A stretch of 64,000 nucleotides of DNA, from contig NZ_CP045643.1 of the NCBI RefSeq assembly GCF_009498275.1, positions 5,456,001 to 5,520,000 of the forward strand. Direction: 5' to 3'. Shown here piece after piece: positions 25,498 to 34,378 of this stretch. How positions within the stretch are numbered: position 1 is the stretch's first letter; the number at the start of each line of letters is the position of its first letter. This DNA comes from Streptomyces fagopyri (lineage in GTDB: Bacteria; Actinomycetota; Actinomycetes; Streptomycetales; Streptomycetaceae). Both the position numbers and the translations under genes were made by a program. Below the pieces are notes generated by a model. That model made no database searches, was not told the origin of the DNA, and saw only the letters and a program-made list of their open reading frames with translations.

Positions 25498-25690
25498 GCA
25501 ACGCCGAATCCTGCCAGCGGCCGTACGGGAACAGTCGACGCGTCAAGCGCCGTAGGCAGGAGCGGGGGACCCAAGGTAAGCGCCGGGCCCGGTAGTTGAC
25601 CGGGAGCGGCTTGGGGTGAAGACGTGCGCCGACGGCGCACGGCCGGGCACTCACCCGCCCGAACCCGACAGCTCACCTCGCAGGCGTCGG
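25498..25690 (+). promoter_or_regulatory. ydaO/c-di-AMP riboswitch upstream of rpfA
   Basis: The leader carries the conserved blocks of the ydaO-yuaA class in order: GCCGAATCC at 25503, GAGCGGGGGACCCAA near 25560, TTGGGGTGAAG near 25611, CTCACCCGCCCGAACCCGAC near 25652 and GCTCACCTCGCAGGC near 25671. Terminal P1 can form between ACGCC (25501-25505) and GGCGT (25683-25687). The class senses cyclic di-AMP, and such an element controls rpfA in Streptomyces. The short gap to the ribosome site (GAGGGG near 25692) fits control at a terminator or at the ribosome site. Confidence 0.93.
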
Positions 25691-25693
25691 TGA

Positions 25694-26398
<705 letters not shown>

Positions 26399-26446
26399 GG
26401 CGGCACGCCCCTCGGATGTGAGGGGCCACCCCCGTCCCCACGGGCT

Positions 26447-26490
26447 CCCGCTCCGGTGCGTCTTCCCCCGTACGCACCGGAGCGGGGCTT
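26447..26490 (+). terminator. Rho-independent terminator after rpfA
   Basis: Perfect 15-bp stem: CCCGCTCCGGTGCGT (26447-26461) pairs with 26472-26486, followed by CTTTTTGTTT. It is the most canonical terminator in the window. Confidence 0.93.
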
Positions 26491-26571
26491 TTTGTTTCAG
26501 AGGGGAACAATATTTACCCTCAGTTCTGCTCAAGGGGTGGTCGAGCGGCTGGCCGATCGCCCCGAGCCGGT

Positions 26572-27942
<1,371 letters not shown>

Positions 27943-28042
27943 CCCCGGCAGGGTTAAGGCTTAGCCAGTCGCACGTACGTCCTCGTACCCGGTCCCGTAC
28001 CGTGTGCGGGGACGTACGCACGTGTGAAGGGGAGGCGGGGAC

Positions 28043-28519
28043 ATGGCCGTGAAGGACCGGGACCGGTTCTCCACCGCGACCCGGCTGCGGCTGCTCGGCG
28101 AGCAGACGGCGGCCCGGGTCTACCGCTCCCAGACCAAGCGTCAGGCCCGGCGCTCGCGGCTGACGGGCCGGGCCGCGCTGCTGGCGCTCGTCGTCTGCTC
28201 CCTGATCGTGGCCCTCGCGTACCCCATAAGGCAGTACGTGTCCCAGCGCGCCGAGATCGCCGACCTCCAGCGGCAGCAGGAACAGGCCCGCGCCCGGGTC
28301 GAACAGCTGCGGGACCTGAAGGCACGCTGGCAGGACGACGCGTACGCGGAGCAGCGGATCCGGGAACGGCTGCACTATGTGATGCCGGGTGAGACCGGAT
28401 ACGTCGTGATCGACCCGGACGCGGCGAAGCAGTCGCGGACGGACCGGGGGGCGGCGGCCCGCCCCTGGTACGCCAACGTCTGGGACGGCGTCGACAAGTC
28501 CGACCGCGCCGACCGGTGA
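28043..28519 (+). CDS. divIC: septum formation initiator, DivIC/FtsB family
   Basis: 158 residues. A basic cytoplasmic N terminus is followed by a single helix (ALLALVVCSLIVALAYPI, about residues 46-63). A coiled coil comes next (RAEIADLQRQQEQARARVEQ), then the conserved RIRERLHYVMPGETGYVVID. It pairs with DivIB/FtsQ and FtsL in the divisome, bridging wall synthesis and division. GGAGGCGGGG precedes the ATG. The eno-divIC-DUF501-ppx order is typical of Streptomyces. Confidence 0.93.
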   Translation: MAVKDRDRFSTATRLRLLGEQTAARVYRSQTKRQARRSRLTGRAALLALVVCSLIVALAYPIRQYVSQRAEIADLQRQQEQARARVEQLRDLKARWQDDAYAEQRIRERLHYVMPGETGYVVIDPDAAKQSRTDRGAAARPWYANVWDGVDKSDRADR

Positions 28520-28555
28520 GCCGGCACGGACCGGTGAAACGACAGAGAAAGTGAC

Positions 28556-29125
28556 TTGAGCACAGGCATGGAAACGCCCCCGCCGCCCACCCCGCGGACC
28601 GAACCGACCGACGCGGACGTCGAGGCCTTCAAACAGCAGCTCGGCCGTCCGCCGCGCGGGCTGCGCGCGATCGCGCACCGCTGTCCCTGCGGTGAGCCGG
28701 ACGTGGTGGAGACGGCGCCCCGGCTTCCCGACGGGACGCCGTTCCCGACGACGTACTACCTGACGTGCCCCCGCGCGGCCTCCGCGATCGGCACGCTGGA
28801 GGCCAACGGCGTCATGAAGGAGATGACGGACCGTCTCGCCACCGACCCCGAGCTGGCCGCGGCGTACCGGGCCGCCCACGAGGACTACATCGCGCGCCGC
28901 GACGCCATCGAGGTGCTCGCCGGGTTCCCGAGCGCGGGGGGCATGCCGGACCGGGTGAAGTGCCTGCACGTCCTGGTGGCGCACTCCCTGGCCGCGGGTC
29001 CCGGGGTGAACCCGCTGGGCGACGAGGCGATCGCGATGTTGCCGGAGTGGTGGCGCAAGGGTGCGTGTGTCGTTCCCTCGGGGGCCGCGTCCGGCGGTCC
29101 CGAGGAGTCCCCGGCCGGGGCCTGA
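28556..29125 (+). CDS. DUF501 family protein
   Basis: 189 residues. PTDADVEAFKQQLGRPPRGL opens the domain. Conserved cysteines follow (HRCPCGEPDVV, TYYLTCPRAASAIGTLEANG), then FPSAGGMPDRVKCLHVLVAH with a DRVKCLH motif and a closing AIAMLPEWWRKGACV. The Cys/His spacing suggests a metal site or redox site; the biochemical role is not known. TTG at 28556 is taken as start; the ATG at 28568 is an alternative with a weaker ribosome site. It is conserved next to ppx and eno. Confidence 0.9.
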   Translation: MSTGMETPPPPTPRTEPTDADVEAFKQQLGRPPRGLRAIAHRCPCGEPDVVETAPRLPDGTPFPTTYYLTCPRAASAIGTLEANGVMKEMTDRLATDPELAAAYRAAHEDYIARRDAIEVLAGFPSAGGMPDRVKCLHVLVAHSLAAGPGVNPLGDEAIAMLPEWWRKGACVVPSGAASGGPEESPAGA

Positions 29126-29480
29126 CCATCCCTACCAGGGGGCTCCGCCACCAGAACCCCGGCCGGCCTTGAGGGCCTTGTCCTCGATCGCCGGACGGGC
29201 TGAGGGTGCGGGCCGGTGCCGGAAGGTTGCGGGCGGGCTGGAGAGGTCGGCTCGGGCTGAGCGGTGTTCCGGGCGAGCTGCGGGTGCGGGCCGTGCATTT
29301 CAGCCCGTCCGGCGTTTTGAGGACGAGCCCTTCGGGCGAGCGGGGGTCCAGGGGGCGCGGCGCCCCTGGCGGGGGTCCGGGGCGGAGCCCCGGGGATGGG
29401 ACGGGTAGGGGCGGCGGGGGCGAAATAGGCTGGGACGGCTCGACGCCGGAATCGGAAACCACCACAGGAGACCACAGCTC
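29126..29480. repeat. intergenic repeat cluster, copy A
   Basis: The 355-base gap is filled mainly by repeats that recur at 32490-32840 and 50285-50600. An inverted pair, 29176-29202 and 29301-29327, contains GCCGGACGGGCTG and its complement CAGCCCGTCCGGC next to GAGGACGAG. G-rich blocks (29344-29420) follow. They can form a long imperfect hairpin in RNA between DUF501 and ppx. Confidence 0.8.
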
Positions 29481-30422
29481 ATGACCAGGGTCGCCGCCAT
29501 CGACTGCGGTACCAACTCCATCCGTCTCCTCGTCGCCGACGCGAACCCGGCGACAGGCGAACTCGTCGACCTGGACCGCCGCATGACGATCGTCCGGCTC
29601 GGCCAGGGAGTCGACCGCACCGGCCGCCTCGCCCCCGAAGCCCTGGACCGCACCTTCGCGGCCTGCCGCGAGTACGCCGCGGTCATCAAGGAACACGGCG
29701 CGGAGCGAGTCCGCTTCGTCGCGACCTCAGCCTCCCGCGACGCCGAGAACAGGGACGAGTTCGTACGCGGCGTCCTCGACATCCTGGGCGTCGAGCCCGA
29801 GGTGATCACCGGTGATCAGGAGGCCGAGTTCTCCTTCACGGGAGCGACGAAGGAACTCGGCGGCCGGGACGACCTCGCCAAGCCGTACCTGGTCGTGGAC
29901 ATCGGCGGCGGCTCCACCGAGTTCGTCGTCGGCGACGACCACGTAGGCGCCGCCCGCTCCGTGGACATCGGCTGCGTACGGATGACCGAGCGCCACCTGG
30001 TGCACGCCGGCGTGGTGAGCGACCCCCCGGCGCCCGCGGAGGCCGACGCGATCCGCGCCGACATCGAGGCCGCGCTGGACCTCGCGGCCCGGACGGTCCC
30101 GCTGGGCGAGGCCCGCACCCTGGTCGGGCTCGCCGGTTCGGTCACCACGGTCGCGGCCATCGCGCTGGACCTCCCCGCGTACGACTCGGCCGCCATCCAC
30201 CACTCCCGCGTCCCGCGCGAGAAGGTCCGCGAGATCACCGAACGGCTGCTGCGCTCCACCCACGCCGAACGGGCCGCGATCCCCTCGATGCACCCCGGGC
30301 GGGTCGACGTCATCGCCGCGGGCGCCCTCGTCCTGCTCGCGATCATGGAGCGGACCGGCGCGGAGGAGGTCGTCGTCAGTGAGCACGACATCCTCGACGG
30401 GATCGCGTGGTCCGTCGCCTGA
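29481..30422 (+). CDS. exopolyphosphatase, Ppx/GppA family
   Basis: 313 residues, the short actinobacterial PPX form with two actin-like halves and no C-terminal HD domain. Phosphate-binding loops: AAIDCGTNSIRLLVADA near the N terminus and VVDIGGGSTEFVVGDD near residue 140. FVATSASRDAENRDEFVRGV and the closing SEHDILDGIAWSVA are family motifs. It degrades polyphosphate or hydrolyses pppGpp; the sequence does not separate the two. AGGAG lies upstream of the ATG. Confidence 0.93.
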   Translation: MTRVAAIDCGTNSIRLLVADANPATGELVDLDRRMTIVRLGQGVDRTGRLAPEALDRTFAACREYAAVIKEHGAERVRFVATSASRDAENRDEFVRGVLDILGVEPEVITGDQEAEFSFTGATKELGGRDDLAKPYLVVDIGGGSTEFVVGDDHVGAARSVDIGCVRMTERHLVHAGVVSDPPAPAEADAIRADIEAALDLAARTVPLGEARTLVGLAGSVTTVAAIALDLPAYDSAAIHHSRVPREKVREITERLLRSTHAERAAIPSMHPGRVDVIAAGALVLLAIMERTGAEEVVVSEHDILDGIAWSVA

Positions 30423-30909
30423 CCGCGCCGACCGCCGACCGCCGACGGCCGACCACCGGCCGCTGACCTGGGGTCCGGGAACGTCGGCTACTCGCTGGTA
30501 GCCTCCCCTGAGCAGGCCCGATAACGTATGAGCGGGCGCAAGGGGCCATTCGGGCCCTCTCTGCGACACGCCGTCGGAAAACTTCGTGAAGTTCTTCACA
30601 AGGAATTCGGCCCTGATGGGCGACGACTGGGCCACTCGGGTGCCGCGGGGGTGCTCGCCGGTCTCGGGGCGATGCTCACCGGAGCGTTCCGGGAGTGTTT
30701 CCGGCAGGTGAAGTCGGGCAGTGGTTCGATGTACTCGAACGCGCGGAGTGGCAGCTCACGGGCTCTTGACAACGGTCCGGCCCGAACGCTGGTTCCCCCG
30801 TGGGGACATGACCTGTGTCACGTGAGCCGCGCAGTGTAGCAGAGGGGGCACCCAAGCTTGTGAAGGGGCGCACGAGCGACCCCCGAGGGGCGGGTGGATA
30901 CTCGATGGC
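30423..30909. other. ndh upstream region
   Basis: 487 bases upstream of the NDH-2 gene. It holds a Rex-operator-like palindrome (30585-30600), a TTGACA at 30766-30771, an 8-base palindrome TCACGTGA near 30817, and a start-proximal -10 GATACT at 30897-30902. An open frame at 30528-30839 overlaps all of these and has no family features, so I do not annotate it. Confidence 0.55.
30585..30600. promoter_or_regulatory. Rex operator-like site upstream of NDH-2
   Basis: CGTGAAGTTCTTCACA matches the Streptomyces Rex operator pattern TGTGAAnnnnTTCACA in 11 of 12 arm bases. Rex is the NADH/NAD+-sensing repressor of respiratory genes, and NDH-2 is an expected target. The site lies 310 bases before the start codon, so a promoter near 30600 with a long leader, in addition to the proximal one, is implied. 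Confidence 0.72.
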
Positions 30910-32307
30910 ATGAGCACCACGGAGCGTCCCAGGATCCTCGTAGTAGGCGGTGGGTACGTAGGCCTGTACGCAGCTCGGCGCATTCTCAAGAAGATGCGCT
31001 ACGGAGAGGCGACCGTCACGGTCGTCGACCCCCGGTCGTACATGACCTACCAGCCCTTCCTCCCCGAAGCCGCCGCCGGCAGCATCTCCCCGCGGCATGT
31101 CGTCGTCCCACTGCGACGCGTGCTGCCCAAGGCGGAGGTTCTGACCGGTCGGGTCACCACCATCGACCAGGACCGCAAGGTCGCCACGATCGCCCCCCTC
31201 GTGGGTGAGGCGTACGAGCTGCCTTTCGACTACCTCGTCATCGCGATGGGCGCGGTCTCCCGCACCTTCCCGATTCCCGGACTCGCCGAGCAGGGCATCG
31301 GCATGAAGGGCATCGAGGAGGCCATCGGCCTGCGCAACCACGTTCTCGAGCAGTTGGACAAGGCCGACTCGACCACCGACGAGGAGGTCCGCCGCAAGGC
31401 GCTGACCTTCGTCTTCGTCGGCGGTGGCTTCGCCGGTGCGGAGACCATCGGCGAGGTCGAGGACATGGCCCGCGACGCGTCGAAGTACTACGGCAACGTG
31501 TCCCGTGAGGACATGCGCTTCATCCTCGTCGACGCCGCGGACAAGATCCTTCCCGAGGTCGGCCCCAAGCTCGGCCAGTACGGCAAGGAGCACCTGGAGT
31601 CGCGCGGGGTCGAGATCTACCTCTCGACCTCCATGGACTCCTGCGTCGACGGTCACGTCGTGCTGAAGAACGGCCTCGAGGTCGACTCCGACACGATCGT
31701 GTGGACGGCGGGCGTCAAGCCGAACCCGGTCCTCTCGCGGTTCGGTCTGCCGCTCGGCCCGCGCGGCCACGTGGACACGCAGACCACGCTGCAGGTGCAG
31801 GGTACGGACTACATCTGGGCCGCGGGCGACAACGCCCAGGTGCCGGACCTCGCCGCCCGCAAGGCCGGTGTGGAGAACGCCTGGTGCCCGCCGAACGCGC
31901 AGCACGCGCTTCGTCAGGCCAAGCTGCTCGGCGACAACGTGATCTCCGGTATGCGGGGCTTCCCGCAGAAGGACTACAGCCACTCCAACAAGGGTGCTGT
32001 CGCGGGCCTCGGCCTCCACAAGGGCGTCGCGATGATCGTCATGGGCAAGACGAAGATCAAGCTCAAGGGTCGCCTGGCGTGGTACATGCACCGTGGCTAC
32101 CACGGTCTCGCCATGCCGACGTGGAACCGGAAGATCCGCGTCTTCGCGGACTGGACGCTCGCCACGTTCCTGAAGCGTGAGGTCGTCTCGCTCGGTGCCA
32201 TGGAGACTCCGCGTGAGGAGTTCTACGAGGCGGCGAAGCCGGCGCCGGCTGCCGCCGCGGCCGCTCACGCGGGCGCCAAGACCGAGGAGCGGGCCAAGGC
32301 CTCCTGA
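30910..32307 (+). CDS. ndh: type II NADH dehydrogenase (NDH-2)
   Basis: 465 residues, FAD-dependent, membrane-associated. It passes electrons from NADH to menaquinone without pumping protons. FAD site VVGGGYVGLYAARRI at the N terminus; NADH site FVFVGGGFAGAETIGEVEDM near residue 170; second FAD motif YIWAAGDNAQVPD. The C terminus (LAWYMHRGYHGLAMPTWNRK) is the amphipathic membrane-binding region, followed by an Ala-rich tail. The ATG lies 7 bases after GATACT and lacks a ribosome site, so a leaderless transcript is likely beside the Rex-controlled one. Confidence 0.93.
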   Translation: MSTTERPRILVVGGGYVGLYAARRILKKMRYGEATVTVVDPRSYMTYQPFLPEAAAGSISPRHVVVPLRRVLPKAEVLTGRVTTIDQDRKVATIAPLVGEAYELPFDYLVIAMGAVSRTFPIPGLAEQGIGMKGIEEAIGLRNHVLEQLDKADSTTDEEVRRKALTFVFVGGGFAGAETIGEVEDMARDASKYYGNVSREDMRFILVDAADKILPEVGPKLGQYGKEHLESRGVEIYLSTSMDSCVDGHVVLKNGLEVDSDTIVWTAGVKPNPVLSRFGLPLGPRGHVDTQTTLQVQGTDYIWAAGDNAQVPDLAARKAGVENAWCPPNAQHALRQAKLLGDNVISGMRGFPQKDYSHSNKGAVAGLGLHKGVAMIVMGKTKIKLKGRLAWYMHRGYHGLAMPTWNRKIRVFADWTLATFLKREVVSLGAMETPREEFYEAAKPAPAAAAAAHAGAKTEERAKAS

Positions 32308-32357
32308 CCCGCGGTCGGCCACTGGTCCACCTGCTCCACCTGTTCAGCCTGTTCAGC

Positions 32358-32401
32358 CCGAAGGGGCCTCCCGCCATCCGTGGTGCGGGAGGCCCCTTCG
32401 G
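32358..32401 (+). terminator. 17-bp hairpin after ndh
   Basis: CCGAAGGGGCCTCCCGC (32358-32374) pairs perfectly with 32385-32401 across a 10-base loop. No T-tract follows. Confidence 0.85.
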
Positions 32402-32442
32402 CGTGCGCCGTAGGGGCCGGGTGTTCCCCGGAGGCTCTGCCC

Positions 32443-32470
32443 CGGATCCCGGATCCCGGATCCCGGATCC
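32443..32470. repeat. heptamer microsatellite (CGGATCC)4
   Basis: Four exact head-to-tail copies of CGGATCC followed by CGG. Each unit contains a GGATCC hexamer. Likely variable in copy number by slippage. Confidence 0.95.
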
Positions 32471-32489
32471 CGGCTTCGGCCCGGACGGA

Positions 32490-32840
32490 CTTGTCCTCAA
32501 GCGCCGGACGGGCGGGGGATGTGGACCTGTGCCGCACGGCGCGCGCCCGACCCGCCTCCTGGGGGCTGCCGCCCCCGGACCCCCGCATCGGCCTGAACGG
32601 CCTCGTCGTCAATCGCCGGACGGGCTGATGGTGCCGGCCCGGGCTGGAGGGTTGCGGGTGGGTTGGGGATGCGGGGTTCGCGCTGGAAGGCGGGCGGCGA
32701 GGGCATGCTCTTCAGCCCGTCCGGCGTTTGAGGACGAGCCCTTCGGGCGAGCGGGGTCCAGGGAGCACGGCGCCCCTGGTGGGGGTCTGGGGGCCGAGCC
32801 CCCAGGGGAGGGACGGGTCGGGCAGGGGCGGCGGGTGCGA
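32490..32840. repeat. intergenic repeat cluster, copy B
   Basis: Same family as 29126-29480. Arms 32490-32513 and 32715-32738 are inverted repeats of about 24 bases with two mismatches (GCCGGACGGGC and its complement). A third related segment lies at 32601-32628. The G-rich block after 32750 (ending GGGGCGGCGGG) is also shared. Confidence 0.8.
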
Positions 32841-32961
32841 GAAGCGTGGCGGCTACAGCTATTTTGCTGAGCTGTAACGCGGAAGGGGGACTGCGCACGA
32901 GGCCGGTTGGTGTTTACGTGGTGTTGGAGCGTTCGGGAGTGTTGTCTCGGAGGTGTACGCC

Positions 32962-34263
32962 ATGCAGGACGCCGCGCCGCGGCTGAAGAGCCTTGTCGAG
33001 CAGTTGCTGGGTGCCCCGTTGCCGGTGCGTGTTCGCGCCTGGGACGGTTCGGAGGCGGGCCCGCCCGGGACCCCCGTTCTCGTGGTGCGCAACCGGCGCG
33101 CCCTGCGCCGGCTGCTGTGGAAACCGGGCGAGGTGGGGCTCGCCCGCGCCTGGGTCTCCGGCGACCTCGCCGTGGAGGGCGACCTCTACACCGCCCTGGA
33201 CCGGGTGTCGGGGCTCATCTGGGACCGGGGCGAGGACGCACGGGGCCTCGTGGAGGCGCTGCGCGACCCCGAGGTCCGCGCCGCCGCCCGGGGACTGGTC
33301 AGGATGGCCGGGTCCCCGCTGCCGCCCGCCCCGCCCCGCGAGGAGGTGCGCAGACGCCGTCACCTGCACACCAAACGCAGCGACCAGCGCGCGATCAGCC
33401 ACCACTACGACGTGGGCAACGACTTCTACGAGATCGTCCTCGGCCCCTCCATGGTCTACTCGTGCGCCTACTGGGAGGACGAGGGCACCCTGGAGGGCGC
33501 GCAGCGCGACAAGCTCGAACTCATCGCCCGCAAGCTCGCACTGCGGCCGGGGACGCGGCTCCTCGACGTCGGCTGCGGCTGGGGCTCGATGGCCATCCAC
33601 GCCGCCCGCGAGCACGGTGTGAGCGTCGTCGGGGTGACGCTCTCGCAGGAGCAGGCCGCGTACGCCCGTAAGAGGGTCGCGGACGAGGGACTGACCGACC
33701 GGGTGGAGATCCGGGTCCAGGACTACCGGGACGTCACGGACGGGCCGTACGACGCGATCTCCTCCATCGGCATGGCCGAACACGTGGGCGCCGAGCGCTA
33801 CCTGGAGTACGCGGAGGTGCTGTACCGGCTTCTCGCGCCGGGCGGGCGGCTGCTCAACCACCAGATCGGGCGGCGGCCGCAGCGCGACGAATCGGCGTAC
33901 TCGGTCGACGAGTTCATCGACGCGTACGTCTTCCCGGACGGTGAACTGGCCCCGGTGGGCACGACCGTGACGCAGCTGGAGCGCGCCGGTTTCGAGGTCC
34001 GTGACGTCGAGTCGATCCGCGAGCACTACGCCCTCACGCTGCGGCACTGGGTCGCCAACCTGGAGGCGCAGTGGCCACGGGCGGTGCAGCTCACCAGCCC
34101 CGGCCGGGCCCGCGTCTGGCGCCTCTACATGGCGGCCTCCGCGCTCGCCTTCGAGCGCAACCGCATCGGCGTCAACCAGGTGCTGGCGGTCAGGACACCG
34201 GAGCCCTCCGGCGCCTCCGGGCTGCCGCTGCGGGCGAGAACCTGGAACCCCGTCGTTCCGTAG
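32962..34263 (+). CDS. cfa: cyclopropane-fatty-acyl-phospholipid synthase
   Basis: 433 residues. It transfers a methylene from S-adenosylmethionine to unsaturated phospholipid acyl chains in the membrane. The N-terminal lipid-binding domain (RRALRRLLWKPGEVGLARAW) is followed by ISHHYDVGNDFYEIVLGPSM. SAM motif I is LLDVGCGWGSMAIHAA near residue 198; SSIGMAEHVGAERY (catalytic and bicarbonate region) and HQIGRR follow. The ATG at 32962 has GGAGG at 32949-32953; a GTG at 32953 overlaps that site and is rejected. Confidence 0.93.
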   Translation: MQDAAPRLKSLVEQLLGAPLPVRVRAWDGSEAGPPGTPVLVVRNRRALRRLLWKPGEVGLARAWVSGDLAVEGDLYTALDRVSGLIWDRGEDARGLVEALRDPEVRAAARGLVRMAGSPLPPAPPREEVRRRRHLHTKRSDQRAISHHYDVGNDFYEIVLGPSMVYSCAYWEDEGTLEGAQRDKLELIARKLALRPGTRLLDVGCGWGSMAIHAAREHGVSVVGVTLSQEQAAYARKRVADEGLTDRVEIRVQDYRDVTDGPYDAISSIGMAEHVGAERYLEYAEVLYRLLAPGGRLLNHQIGRRPQRDESAYSVDEFIDAYVFPDGELAPVGTTVTQLERAGFEVRDVESIREHYALTLRHWVANLEAQWPRAVQLTSPGRARVWRLYMAASALAFERNRIGVNQVLAVRTPEPSGASGLPLRARTWNPVVP

Positions 34264-34327
34264 GCTCCCGGCCGGTCGTGTCGCACGGTCGGAACCCCGC
34301 CGGGCTCCGGTGGGATTCCGACCGCGC

Positions 34328-34360
34328 AAGGGCCCCGTTCCGGTCCGGAACGGGGCCCTT
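34328..34360. terminator. bidirectional terminator hairpin
   Basis: AAGGGCCCCGTTCCG (34328-34342) pairs with 34346-34360 across a 3-base loop. It lies between the convergent cfa and ABC permease genes and ends in TT on one strand and AA on the other, so it can work both ways. Confidence 0.9.
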
Positions 34361-34378
34361 CGCGTGCCGCTGCCGCGG

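Larger units (their letters stand above)
32308..32961. other. long intergenic region: terminator, microsatellite, repeat cluster B
   Basis: 654 bases without a gene. In order: a terminator (32358-32401), a (CGGATCC)4 microsatellite (32443-32470), a repeat cluster (32490-32840) matching those at 29.2 and 50.3 kb, and the leader of the cyclopropane synthase gene. Confidence 0.7.

Noticed and set aside
30528..30839. Open frame in the ndh upstream region
   Set aside because: It overlaps the Rex-like site and other promoter elements and has a composition unlike the flanking genes.
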